Positions 25,323 through 33,990 of a DNA stretch of 64,000 nucleotides are shown here, piece after piece; position 1 is the stretch's first letter, and each line of letters begins with the position of its first letter. A program made the position numbers and the translations under genes. The stretch is taken from positions 62,001 through 126,000 of the forward strand of contig NZ_CP076362.1 of NCBI RefSeq assembly GCF_018798885.1. The letters are read 5' to 3'. Source of the DNA: Gemmobacter fulvus. GTDB taxonomy: Bacteria > Pseudomonadota > Alphaproteobacteria > Rhodobacterales > Rhodobacteraceae. The notes beneath the pieces were generated by a model. It searched no databases and was not told where the DNA came from. It saw nothing but the letters and a program-made list of their open reading frames with translations.

Positions 25323-26720
25323 TCAGGCGCGTTCGTCGCGTTGATGGTAGATGTGATAAAGCCCCCACTGGCCGAGCCGCCGGAACGGCGTTTTCCAGCC
25401 TTCATGGGGAAGTTCGCTGCGGAAGATCGGCAGCTGCGGCACTGCCGCTTCCTGCCCGGCCACAAGCTGCGCCATGCGCCGCCCGGCCTGTGCCGAATAC
25501 ATCACGCCGTTGCCGCCGTATCCCAGCGCGTAATAGGCGTTGCGCAGACCCGGCACGCTGGTAATGCGCGGCATCATGTCGTGGCTGACATCGACCCAGC
25601 CCCACCACGAATAGTCCAGATCAATGCCGCGCAGCGCCGGAAACTTGCGGGCCAGCCCTTCGCGCAGACTGGCCAGATGGCGCGGGTTGGCGGCATCGCG
25701 CCCGGTGATGGCGGCGCGCGAGCCGATCTGCACCCGGTTGTCGGGCAGCAGCCGGTAATAGTGGCGCAGCGTGCGGGTATCGGTCAGCGGCGAGCCGGTG
25801 CGGAAGCCGCATTCCGCCAGTTCGGCAGGGGTCAGCGGCCGGGTGGTGATCGAATTCGACAGGATCGGCATCAGCCGGTCGCGCAGGCGCGGATGCAGCC
25901 CGCGTGGGGCATACCCCGCCGTCGCCACCGCCACCGCCTTGGCGCGCACCGTGCCACCGGGCGTGCGCAGATGGTGGATGCCGTTCTGCGTGGTCCAGCC
26001 TTCGACCGGGCTTGCCACATGCACCTTGGCACCCAGTTCGCGCGCGGCGCGCAGATAGCCGAAGGCGAGCTTGGCCGCATGGATCGCCGTGCCATCGGGT
26101 TCCCACATCGCGCCGTGGGCCTCCATGTCGCGCACCGCCGTCTCGAACAGCTCGTCCCGGCTCAGCATCCGCGCGCCATAACCGAAGGTGTCGCGCAGCA
26201 GCGCCGCTTCCTTGGCCAGCACCGGCATCATCCAGGGGCGGTGGGCGATGTAGTAATGCCCGCCGTCCTGCGGATCGCAATCAATGGCGTGATCGCGCAG
26301 CAGGCCGCGGAACAGATCAAAGGCCTCGGCCATTTCGGCATGCATGCCCTTGGCCACGTCGAGGCCCCAGCGCGCCATCCATTGCGAGCGTTTCAGCCGC
26401 CCGGCGGAAATCTGTGCCTGGCCACCATTGCGGGTGGAACAGCCATAGGCGACGCCGTTCGCCTCCAGCACATGCGCCTTGATGCCGAATTCCTTGGCCA
26501 GATGAAGAGCGCAGGACAGGCCGGTATACCCCGAGCCGATCACCACCACATCCACATCCATGTCGCCCGTCACCGGGCCGTCATCGGCAGGCGGCGTGCC
26601 TGCGGTGCCGATCCAGTAGGTGGGCGCATAGGCGCTGCCCCGTCCGACCGACGCATCGGTCATCGGATCGTATAAGGGGTTGTAGGGCTGCGACACGCGC
26701 CCCATGAAACTGCCTTGCAT
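25323..26720 (-). CDS. tauY: Taurine dehydrogenase large subunit (FAD oxidoreductase)
   Basis: A 465-residue D-amino-acid-oxidase-type flavoprotein. The FAD motif VVVIGSGYTGLSCALHLA covers residues 58-75, and the conserved block GCSTRNGGQAQISAGRLKRSQW follows. In Paracoccus and Rhodobacter, TauY with the small subunit TauX oxidises taurine to sulfoacetaldehyde and ammonia. The neighbours tauX and xsc strongly support this role over gamma-glutamylputrescine oxidase, which is similar in sequence. The start at 26720 has AGGAAA nine bases before it. Confidence 0.88.
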   Translation of the reverse strand: MQGSFMGRVSQPYNPLYDPMTDASVGRGSAYAPTYWIGTAGTPPADDGPVTGDMDVDVVVIGSGYTGLSCALHLAKEFGIKAHVLEANGVAYGCSTRNGGQAQISAGRLKRSQWMARWGLDVAKGMHAEMAEAFDLFRGLLRDHAIDCDPQDGGHYYIAHRPWMMPVLAKEAALLRDTFGYGARMLSRDELFETAVRDMEAHGAMWEPDGTAIHAAKLAFGYLRAARELGAKVHVASPVEGWTTQNGIHHLRTPGGTVRAKAVAVATAGYAPRGLHPRLRDRLMPILSNSITTRPLTPAELAECGFRTGSPLTDTRTLRHYYRLLPDNRVQIGSRAAITGRDAANPRHLASLREGLARKFPALRGIDLDYSWWGWVDVSHDMMPRITSVPGLRNAYYALGYGGNGVMYSAQAGRRMAQLVAGQEAAVPQLPIFRSELPHEGWKTPFRRLGQWGLYHIYHQRDERA

Positions 26721-26751
26721 GGCGGTTGCTTTCCTGAAAAGTTTTGGGGGC

Positions 26752-27135
26752 TTACTTGGCCGCGACGACCGGGCGTTGCTTGCGGAAGGCCTGTTTCATC
26801 ACCAGCTTGCCATCGCGGATGGTGAACAGATCGACGCCCTGCGCCTCGGTCCGGTTGCCTGCGGCATCGGTGCCGATGAAGGTCCATTCCGAAACGGCCC
26901 GGTCGCCCTGCACGAAATGGCTGTGCCCGGCCCATTGTGCATCGGGCATCGCGGTCCAGACCCCGACAAAGGCGCGGGCAATCGCCTCGCGGCCTTCGAT
27001 GCGGGTGCCGAACACCTCGGGGCCGGCCACGGTGGTAAAGACGCAATCCTCGGCGAAATGTGTCATCACACCCGCGATGTCATGGCGGTTGAACGCATCG
27101 AACGTGGCTTTCAGATCGTCAGCGGTAAGGGTCAT
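26752..27135 (-). CDS. tauX: Taurine dehydrogenase small subunit (SnoaL/NTF2-like)
   Basis: A 127-residue SnoaL-like protein (TFDAFNRHDIAGVMTHFAEDCVF; VWTAMPDAQWAGHSHFVQGDRAVSEW). Its position directly before tauY matches tauX, the small subunit of taurine dehydrogenase. I chose ATG 27135, with AAGGA upstream, over a longer form at 27162 that would overlap the usp gene. The assignment leans on synteny because the SnoaL fold is widespread. Confidence 0.8.
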   Translation of the reverse strand: MTLTADDLKATFDAFNRHDIAGVMTHFAEDCVFTTVAGPEVFGTRIEGREAIARAFVGVWTAMPDAQWAGHSHFVQGDRAVSEWTFIGTDAAGNRTEAQGVDLFTIRDGKLVMKQAFRKQRPVVAAK

Positions 27136-27148
27136 GGCTTTGGTCCTT

Positions 27149-27640
27149 TCAGTCGGTCGCATAGGGAACGATCAGCGTGGGGACGCGCGCGCGGCGCAGC
27201 ACCCGTTTCGCCACCGTTCCGAGGAAGGTATGGCTGATCCCATGGGCATGGCTGCCCATCAGGATCATGTCGGCAGGCAGGCTTTCGGCCCGGCGCAGGA
27301 TCGCCTCGGCGGCGAAACCTTCGATCACCTCGATCTCGTCCACCTGGTCGCGCAGCACCATTTCTTCGGGCGTCATCTGTGCCCAGAAGGTTTCCTGCCG
27401 TTCATCCAGCAGGCGGCGCGCGGTTTCCATCCGGCGGCGCAGGGCGTCTTCGCGCGCGGTGGGGTCGGTGATGAAGGCGGTCAGCGTCATGCGGGCCTCC
27501 TCGCTCATCGGTTCCACCGCGTGCAGGATATGCAGCCGCGCATCCAGCGCCTTTGACAGGCAGGCGGCATAGCGGAAGGCATAGGCCGAGGTATTGGACA
27601 GATCGGTCGCGTAAAGGATCGTGCGGATGTGTTTCAGCAT
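27149..27640 (-). CDS. Universal stress protein A-like, in tau operon
   Basis: A 163-residue UspA-domain protein. The C-terminal nucleotide region reads MGSHAHGISHTFLGTVAKRV. The classical Gx2Gx9G(S/T) pattern is altered because the second Gly is Ala and GSHAHG replaces it, so ATP binding is uncertain. UspA-like genes beside TRAP transporters and taurine genes are known in relatives (often called orf1). It may modulate transport or the stress response to sulfite. Confidence 0.82.
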   Translation of the reverse strand: MLKHIRTILYATDLSNTSAYAFRYAACLSKALDARLHILHAVEPMSEEARMTLTAFITDPTAREDALRRRMETARRLLDERQETFWAQMTPEEMVLRDQVDEIEVIEGFAAEAILRRAESLPADMILMGSHAHGISHTFLGTVAKRVLRRARVPTLIVPYATD

Positions 27641-27652
27641 GGCATTCCCCTC

Positions 27653-28996
27653 TCAATATCCAACCGCACGGGGCAGCCAGAGCGCGATTTCCGGGAAGAC
27701 GGCGATCAGGAAGATCGCGGCGGTTCCGGCCAGGGCGAAAGGCAGGGCGCGGAGCGAGATTTCCTCGATCGACACGTTGGAGATGCCCGAAGCGATGAAC
27801 AGGTTTTCCCCAAGCGGTGGCGTCTGGAAGCCGACAGACAGGGTGCAGATCATCACGATGCCGAAGTGGATCGGGTCGATGCCCATCTGATAGGCCACCG
27901 GCAGCATCACCGGGACAAGGATCATGATGGCGGCCAGCGTCTCCATGAACATGCCGATGATCAGCAGGAAAAAGATCACCAGCGCCCAGATCAGATAGAG
28001 GTTGTCCGTCAGCGACAGCATCGCATCGGCAATCACCCCCGGCACATTGTTTTCCACCAGGATGCGCCCGAAGATCGTGGCGGTGAACAGCACCAGCAAC
28101 ACACGGCCCGCAAGCCAGGTTGTGGTTTCCAGCGCCTCGTTCACCTTCTTGAAGTCCAACTCGCGGTAGATCACGCCGCCGACGAACAGAGTATAGACGA
28201 TGGCGACGATGGCGGCCTCGGTCGGGGTGAACAGACCGGTATAGATGCCACCCAGGATCACCACCGGGGCCAGCAGCGCCCAGAAACCCTTGAGCGAAGC
28301 TTCCATGATGCGGCGCGGCGACAGCGGCTCGGCCGATCCGCGATAGCCAGCGGCGCGGCAGCGGAAGTAGTTGGTGATCAGCAGGGCTCCGGCCATCACG
28401 CAGCCCGGAAAGAAGCCGGCCATGAACAGTTTGGAGATCGACACACTCTGGAACGTGCCGAATTTCTCGATGGCTTCCGGCGGGGCTTGCAGGCCCATGG
28501 CCGAGATGCCGAAGATCACCATCGGGATGGACGGCGGAATGATGATGCCAAGCCCACCCGAGGCGGCGGTGATCGAGGCGGCATAGCCCCGTGCATAACC
28601 CGCCCGAGCCATCGCCGGGATCATCAACATGCCGACAGCCGCCGTGGTGGCCGGGCCAGAGCCGGAAATCGCGCCGAAGAACAGGCAGGCGACCACCGTT
28701 GCCGCCGAAATGCCGCCGGTGAACGGCCCGGCAAGGGTTTCGGCCACGGCGATAAGGCGGCGCGACAGGCCTGCGGCCTCCATCAGGGCGCCGGCCAGAA
28801 TGAAGGCAGGCAGCGCCATCAGCGGGAAGGCTCCGACCGAGGAAAACGCGATCTGCACCATCTTGATCGGGTTGTCGCCCAGATACAGCATGGCCGCCAG
28901 CGCCGAGACGCCCAGACCCACGGTGATCGGCGCCCCCAGCGCCATCAGCAGGAAAAAGGTGCCGAACAGGATTTCTACAAGAAGGCTATCCATCAC
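27653..28996 (-). CDS. tauM: TRAP transporter large permease
   Basis: A 447-residue DctM-type inner-membrane protein with about 12 hydrophobic spans. Typical segments are GAISGSGPATTAAVGMLMIP and GGLGIIIPPSIPMVIFG. It couples taurine entry to a sodium or proton gradient. Its ATG overlaps the tauL stop by four bases. Confidence 0.9.
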   Translation of the reverse strand: MMDSLLVEILFGTFFLLMALGAPITVGLGVSALAAMLYLGDNPIKMVQIAFSSVGAFPLMALPAFILAGALMEAAGLSRRLIAVAETLAGPFTGGISAATVVACLFFGAISGSGPATTAAVGMLMIPAMARAGYARGYAASITAASGGLGIIIPPSIPMVIFGISAMGLQAPPEAIEKFGTFQSVSISKLFMAGFFPGCVMAGALLITNYFRCRAAGYRGSAEPLSPRRIMEASLKGFWALLAPVVILGGIYTGLFTPTEAAIVAIVYTLFVGGVIYRELDFKKVNEALETTTWLAGRVLLVLFTATIFGRILVENNVPGVIADAMLSLTDNLYLIWALVIFFLLIIGMFMETLAAIMILVPVMLPVAYQMGIDPIHFGIVMICTLSVGFQTPPLGENLFIASGISNVSIEEISLRALPFALAGTAAIFLIAVFPEIALWLPRAVGY

Positions 28997-29529
28997 ACGC
29001 GCCCTCCGGCCACAGTATCGGGCATTGCCTCGATCTCCACCTTGTCGGGGTCACGCGGGTCGCGGCCCAGCACGAGCTTGATGTAATTCACTTGCAGGAT
29101 GCGGATCGTCATCAGGGTGAAGGCGATGGGCAGGATCAGGTAGACCCATTTCATCTGCCACCCGAGGGTCTGCGCCTTCACAAAGGGCTTCAGCGCGTCG
29201 ATGAAGCGGATCGACTGGATGATGAACACGATGTTGAAGCCGATCCAGAACAGATCGCCCACCGCCTCGATCAGCCGGGCCACATGGCGCGGCAGGCGGT
29301 TCAGGTGGAACGACACCCGGTTGTGCGCCGCCATGCGCGCCGCATAGCTTGCGCCGAAATAGGCAAACCAGATGAACATGAAGACCGACAGCTCTTCGAT
29401 CCAGGTGACCGAGACGCCCAGAACCTGACGGGCGCTGATCTGGATGAACAGCAGCGTGACGAAACCGGCCAGAAGCGCGCGGCAGAGATAGCTTTCCAGC
29501 TTGTCGAGATGGTGCCAGAACGATGCCAT
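28993..29529 (-). CDS. tauL: TRAP transporter small permease
   Basis: A 178-residue DctQ-type protein with four hydrophobic spans and the typical SVTWIEELSVFMFIWFAYFGASYAA region. ATG 29529 (MASFWHH) is preferred over an upstream start at 29607 that would overlap tauK. It forms the membrane unit with TauM. Confidence 0.88.
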   Translation of the reverse strand: MASFWHHLDKLESYLCRALLAGFVTLLFIQISARQVLGVSVTWIEELSVFMFIWFAYFGASYAARMAAHNRVSFHLNRLPRHVARLIEAVGDLFWIGFNIVFIIQSIRFIDALKPFVKAQTLGWQMKWVYLILPIAFTLMTIRILQVNYIKLVLGRDPRDPDKVEIEAMPDTVAGGRV

Positions 29530-29556
29530 GGGGAACCTCGTGCGATAGGGGGAGGG

Positions 29557-29577
29557 GGCCGGGCTGCGCGCCCGGCC
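29557..29577 (-). terminator. Hairpin between tauK and tauL
   Basis: GGCCGGGC and GCCCGGCC (8-bp stem) with loop TGCGC lie eight bases after the tauK stop. No U tract follows. The placement equals that of the hairpins after the two ABC binding-protein genes, suggesting a way to make more binding protein than permease. Confidence 0.6.
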
Positions 29578-29584
29578 AGGGGCA

Positions 29585-30595
29585 TCACTCGACGGCGGGG
29601 CGGCCAAGCGCGGCCAGCACGCCGTTCAGCACCTCTTTGCCGCCGATCGTGTCATAGAATTTCGGCCAGACCTGCGTGGTGGCGCGTTCGATGAATTCGG
29701 CCTCGCCATCGGCCGGATCGCTGATTTCCATGCCACGGGCCTGAAGGTCGGTCTTGATCTCGGCTTCCTTGGCGCGCAGGAATTCCGCCGAGGCCGCTGT
29801 GGCCACCTTGCCTGCCTCGCTCACCGCCGCCTGTTCTTCGGGCGACAGCGACTGGAACAGCTGTTCCGAAACGATCAGCGGTTCGATGGAAAAGATGTAG
29901 CGGATGTTGGTGACATATTTCTGCACCTCGTCGAACTTCATCGCGTTGACGGTCATGTAGGGGTTGTCCTGCCCGTCGACGACCTTCTGTTGCAGGGCGG
30001 CAAAGGTTTCAGACCAGGCCATCGGCGTCGGGTTGATGCCCCAGGACTTGTAGGTCTCGATCATGATCTCGTTTTTCGGCACGCGGATCACCAGATCCTG
30101 AAGATCGGCGACGGTGGTGACGGGGTGCTTGGAATTGGTCAGCACCCGGAAGCCGGAATAGGCCCAGCCGATGATGCGCACGCCTGCATCCTCGACCGTG
30201 CGGTCGACCATCTGCTGGCCGATCTCGCCCTGGGTGATGGTTTCGGCCTCTTCCAGCGACAGGATCACATAGGGCAGCGTCAGCGTGCCGACCGAGGGCG
30301 AAAACGGCGTGATGTTGTTGATCGCGAGGATCGAGAAATCCAGCGTGCCGGTGGCGGCGGCGGTGACGGTATCCTGCTCGTCGCCCAGCTGGCCGTTCAG
30401 GAACAGTTTGGCGCTATGCGCGCCTGCGGTCTTTTCAGCCAGCGCTGCTGTGAAGGCGAGGCCAAGCGCCTCTTGCGTGCCGCCTGCGCCGTCACCGACA
30501 GCAACGCGGAATTCCCGCGCCGAGGCTGGAAGGGCGGCGGTGATCAGCAAAAGGGCGAGGGCGGTGCGGCGCAGTGCGCGAAAGTGAAATGTCAT
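29585..30595 (-). CDS. tauK: TRAP transporter solute-binding protein for taurine
   Basis: A 336-residue DctP-type periplasmic protein with a signal peptide ending SAREF. KHPVTTVADLQDLVIRVPKNEIMIETYKSWGINPTPMAWSE holds the family-conserved Arg that binds an acidic group of the ligand (RVP). The start at 30595 has GGAGG before it. It is the first gene of the taurine operon, with TauR-like sites 70-100 bases upstream. Confidence 0.9.
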   Translation of the reverse strand: MTFHFRALRRTALALLLITAALPASAREFRVAVGDGAGGTQEALGLAFTAALAEKTAGAHSAKLFLNGQLGDEQDTVTAAATGTLDFSILAINNITPFSPSVGTLTLPYVILSLEEAETITQGEIGQQMVDRTVEDAGVRIIGWAYSGFRVLTNSKHPVTTVADLQDLVIRVPKNEIMIETYKSWGINPTPMAWSETFAALQQKVVDGQDNPYMTVNAMKFDEVQKYVTNIRYIFSIEPLIVSEQLFQSLSPEEQAAVSEAGKVATAASAEFLRAKEAEIKTDLQARGMEISDPADGEAEFIERATTQVWPKFYDTIGGKEVLNGVLAALGRPAVE

Positions 30596-30665
30596 GGTTT
30601 CCTCCCAGAACGGCCGACTCTTGCGTTCGGCCCTGCGGCACATTGTCATCCGGGGTGGCTTCTGG

Positions 30666-30697
30666 TTATATCCAGTTTGGATCACATTTAAGTCCAG
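30666..30697. promoter_or_regulatory. tauR: Two TauR-like direct repeats
   Basis: On the minus strand, CTGGACTTAA (30697-30688) and CTGGATATAA (30675-30666) are direct repeats starting 22 bases apart. As I recall, TauR of Rhodobacter capsulatus binds direct repeats of CTGGACTTAA. The first copy is exact and the second differs at two positions. They lie between tauK and tauR. The exact copy overlaps the tauR ribosome-binding region, so TauR may control both directions. Confidence 0.75.
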
Positions 30698-30706
30698 AGG
30701 CGCAGG

Positions 30707-32173
30707 ATGCAGATTGCGGGCGAAATGGCGGTCGAGATGTTCCGCGTTGACAAGACGCAGCGCCGCCCGTTGCAGATGCAGCTTGCCGCCTCGGTCGTGG
30801 CGGCGGTGCTGGACACGCGGGCGCTGCCCGGCACGCGGATGCCCTCCACCCGGCAGATGGCGGCGCATCTGGGCATTTCGCGTCTGACCGTGACGCTGGT
30901 GTATCAAGAGCTGGTGGCGCAGGGCTATCTGGAGCCGCAGCCGCGGTCGGGCTTTGTCGTGTCGCAGAAGGTGCCGCACCGGCGACTGACGGCGGAAGAT
31001 CTGCCCACACCGCAGCGCCCGGTCGACTGGCGGCAATGGCTGCCCGATCTGACCCGCCGCCGCCAGATCACCAAACCACGCAACTGGCGCGAATATCCCT
31101 ATCCGTTCATCTATGGTCAGGCCGATCCACGCCTGTTCAACCACGCCGCCTGGCGCGATTGCGCGCGGCGGGCATTGGGGGCGCGCGAGTTTGCGGAACT
31201 GGCGGATGACCGGCTGACCCAGGATGATCCGGTGCTGGTCGATTACATCTGCCGCAACACCCTGCCGCGCCGGGGCATCCGCGCCCAGCCCGAAGAGGTG
31301 CTGATCACCCTTGGGGCGCAGAACGCGCTGTGGATCGCGGTGCAGCTGCTGGCCCGGCCCGACCGCAGCGCCGCGCTGGAGGATCCGGGCTTTCCCGATT
31401 TTGCCGAAACGCTGCGGCTGGCGCAGATGCCGATCCGCTATGTGCCGGTGGATGGCGAGGGGCTGAACCCCCATCTGCTCGACCCCGATACCGGGCTGGT
31501 GATGATCACGCCCAGCCACAACATCCCCACCGGGGCCACCATGCCGCTGGCCCGCCGCCACGCCCTGCTGGCCGCCGCCGATGCGCGCGATTTCCTGATC
31601 ATCGAGGATGATTATGAATTCGAGATGAGCTTTCTGGAGCCACCCAGCCCCTCGCTCAAGTCGCTGGATCGGGCCGGGCGGGTGATCTATGTCGGCAGCT
31701 TTTCCAAATCGCTGTTTCCGGGGCTGCGCATCGGCTATCTGGTGGCCCCGGCCGAATTCGTGCGGCAGGCGCGGGCCTTGCGCGCGATTATGCTGCGCCA
31801 TGCACCGGGGCATATGCAGCGGGTGACAGGTTATTTCCTCGCGCTTGGTTATTACGATGCGCATATGGTCAAGCTGCGCGAAACCTTCCGCCAGCGGCGC
31901 GAGGCGTTGGTGGCGGCACTGGCCGATACCCCGTTCGAGATTGCGGGTGCGGCACGGCACGGCGGCTCCAGCCTCTGGGTCGCCGGTCCCGAAGGGCTGG
32001 ATTCGGCGGCGCTGGCGACGCGGCTGATAGATGTGGGCGTGCTGATCGAGCCGGGGCTGCCGTTCTTTGCCGACCCGCCCCAGATCTGCCGCCACTTCCG
32101 CATGGGCTATTCGTCGATTGCCGAAGGTGACATCCGTCGGGGCGTCGCCCTGATGGCACAAGCGGCGGTGTGA
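30707..32173 (+). CDS. tauR: MocR-type GntR regulator of taurine genes
   Basis: A 488-residue regulator with an N-terminal GntR winged helix (MPSTRQMAAHLGISRLTVTLVYQELVAQGYLE) and a C-terminal class I aminotransferase-like domain. The PLP-binding Lys is in SFSKSLFPGLRIGYL, and EDDYEFEM is typical. MocR proteins bind PLP and an amine. TauR activates taurine genes when taurine is present. It is divergent from tauK. AGAGG precedes the ATG by six bases. An in-frame ATG at 30725 is an alternative. Confidence 0.9.
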   Translation: MQIAGEMAVEMFRVDKTQRRPLQMQLAASVVAAVLDTRALPGTRMPSTRQMAAHLGISRLTVTLVYQELVAQGYLEPQPRSGFVVSQKVPHRRLTAEDLPTPQRPVDWRQWLPDLTRRRQITKPRNWREYPYPFIYGQADPRLFNHAAWRDCARRALGAREFAELADDRLTQDDPVLVDYICRNTLPRRGIRAQPEEVLITLGAQNALWIAVQLLARPDRSAALEDPGFPDFAETLRLAQMPIRYVPVDGEGLNPHLLDPDTGLVMITPSHNIPTGATMPLARRHALLAAADARDFLIIEDDYEFEMSFLEPPSPSLKSLDRAGRVIYVGSFSKSLFPGLRIGYLVAPAEFVRQARALRAIMLRHAPGHMQRVTGYFLALGYYDAHMVKLRETFRQRREALVAALADTPFEIAGAARHGGSSLWVAGPEGLDSAALATRLIDVGVLIEPGLPFFADPPQICRHFRMGYSSIAEGDIRRGVALMAQAAV

Positions 32174-32218
32174 GTGATGTCGTGATTTGCATATGAATTA
32201 CAATATCTTGCTGACCTC

Positions 32219-32250
32219 CAGTCTTGCAGACAAATTTGCCTGCAAGACTG
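32219..32250. promoter_or_regulatory. 32-bp near-perfect palindrome
   Basis: CAGTCTTGCAG (32219-32229) pairs with CTGCAAGACTG (32240-32250). The core CAAATTTG (32231-32238) is itself palindromic, so 15 of 16 pairs match. It lies after tauR and 153 bases before the next gene. No T run follows, which favours an operator for an unknown regulator, though it could end tauR transcription. Confidence 0.55.
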
Positions 32251-32402
32251 TCTGCATCATAGCCGCGCCACACAAAACCGCCTGAGAGCGGATGTTTTCC
32301 GCCCCCCTCCCTGCGCCCCGTCACCCTTCAGGGGGCTAGCCGCGGGGCCGCCATGCGGGGGACAGTCCGTGCTGGCATGAGGCAGCAGGGGGCAGGGCGC
32401 AA

Positions 32403-33887
32403 ATGACGATGCAGGCGCGGATCGACGCAATCAGAAACCAGCCGGTTCCGGCACAGAGGCTGTTGATCAACGGCCAGTGGCAGGAGGGGCAGGACGCTGC
32501 AACCCCGGTGGTTTCGCCGATTGATGGCCGGCAGATCACCACGCTTGCCACAGGCAGCCCCGATGATCTGGATCGCGCGGTTGCGGCGGCACGCGCCGCC
32601 TATGTCGCGGGTCATTGGTCGCGGATGCCGCCACCTGCGCGCAAGAAGATCCTGCTGGCGATTGCAGACCGGCTGGAGGCCGAGGCGCTGGACATCGCGG
32701 TGCTGGGGGTGCGCGACAATGGCACCGAAATGGCCATGGCACTGAAGGCCGAACCTCTGGGGGCCGCCGCCACCTTTCGGTATTACGCCGAGGCGCTGGA
32801 CAAGATCTATGGCGAGATTGCCCCCACCGCGCCGGATGTTCTGGGCCTGATCCATCGTGGCCCGGTGGGTGTGGTCGGGGCCATCGTGCCGTGGAACATG
32901 CCGCTGATGATCGGCGCGTGGAAGCTGGCCCCCGCGCTGGCCATGGGCAATTCGGTGGTGCTGAAACCGGCCGAACTGGCCTCGCTGTCGCTGTTGCGGC
33001 TGGCGGCACTCTGCACCGACTGCGGCTTGCCGGACGGGGTGCTGAATGTCGTCACCGGCAAGGGGGCGGTGGTGGGCGCGGCCTTGGCGGGGCATATGGA
33101 TGTCGATGTGCTGGCCTTTACCGGGTCGAACGGCGTCGGGCGGCAACTGCTGCTCGCCTCGGCGCAATCGAACCTGAAACGGGTCTATCTGGAGCTGGGC
33201 GGCAAAAGCCCCAACATCATCTTTGCGGATGCGCCGGATCTGGAGCGCGCGGCCAGGGTGGCGGCGCAGGCGATCTTTCGCAATGCAGGTCAGGTTTGCG
33301 TCGCCGGTTCCCGCCTGCTGGTCGAGGCGTCGGTGCATGATGCGGTGGTGGAACAGGTTGCCCGCCATGCGGCGGCCCTGCGGGTCGGGGATCCGCTGGA
33401 TCTGACGACCGAGGTCGGTGCGGTGTGCTCAGAGACCCAGCTGCGTCAGAATCTGGCGCATGTCGCACAGGCCGAGGCGGAGGGCGCGCACAGGGTGACA
33501 GGCGGCGCGCGCATCCTGTCGGACACCGGCGGCACATATATGCAGCCAACGGTGTTTGACGGTGTGACCCCCGACATGACGCTGGCGCGCGAGGAGGTGT
33601 TTGGCCCGGTGCTGGCGGTGCTGCCCTTTGCGGATGAGGCCGAGGCGGTGCGGCTGGCCAATGACACGGTGTTCGGCCTCGCCTCGGCGGTCTGGACCGG
33701 CAATCTGTCGCGGGCGCATCGGATGGTCGGCGCGGTCGAGGCCGGGGTGGTGCATGTGAACACCTATGGCGGATCGGATCTGACAGTGCCGCTGGGCGGG
33801 CATCGCCAGTCGGGCAACGGGCATGACAAATCGCTTCATGCGCTCGACAAATATGTGAACCTCAAGACCGCCTGGATTCAGTTGTGA
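32403..33887 (+). CDS. Aldehyde dehydrogenase, PuuC-like (copy 1)
   Basis: A 494-residue NAD(P)-dependent aldehyde dehydrogenase. LELGGKSPN contains the general base Glu264, and GQVCVAGSR the nucleophile Cys299. GAIVPWNMPLMIGAWKLAPALAMGN is the coenzyme-binding region. The C terminus (SLHALDKYVNLKTAWIQL) is shared almost exactly with the second copy at 56235-57725. Similar enzymes oxidise gamma-glutamyl-aminobutyraldehyde or other amino-aldehydes, but the substrate here is open. The VOC, FAH and decarboxylase genes nearby suggest an aromatic-derived aldehyde. Confidence 0.87.
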   Translation: MTMQARIDAIRNQPVPAQRLLINGQWQEGQDAATPVVSPIDGRQITTLATGSPDDLDRAVAAARAAYVAGHWSRMPPPARKKILLAIADRLEAEALDIAVLGVRDNGTEMAMALKAEPLGAAATFRYYAEALDKIYGEIAPTAPDVLGLIHRGPVGVVGAIVPWNMPLMIGAWKLAPALAMGNSVVLKPAELASLSLLRLAALCTDCGLPDGVLNVVTGKGAVVGAALAGHMDVDVLAFTGSNGVGRQLLLASAQSNLKRVYLELGGKSPNIIFADAPDLERAARVAAQAIFRNAGQVCVAGSRLLVEASVHDAVVEQVARHAAALRVGDPLDLTTEVGAVCSETQLRQNLAHVAQAEAEGAHRVTGGARILSDTGGTYMQPTVFDGVTPDMTLAREEVFGPVLAVLPFADEAEAVRLANDTVFGLASAVWTGNLSRAHRMVGAVEAGVVHVNTYGGSDLTVPLGGHRQSGNGHDKSLHALDKYVNLKTAWIQL

Positions 33888-33990
33888 CCCTGTGCCGTCG
33901 CCGCCGCCGTTCCCCTTTTGCGGGTATATCCGGCGGACAGCACCGCCCGATATAAGAACGGAAATGCCACAATAACGAACGGAGGATGTT

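Noticed and set aside
22412-25564. 1050-codon plus-strand open frame
   Set aside because: It is antisense to tauZ and xsc, both certain. No domain is visible.
29541-29580. A third copy of the 51-bp repeat at the tauK-tauL gap
   Set aside because: It has a GC hairpin of similar look but lacks the GGGATATTTT tail and CCAAGATGAA end.
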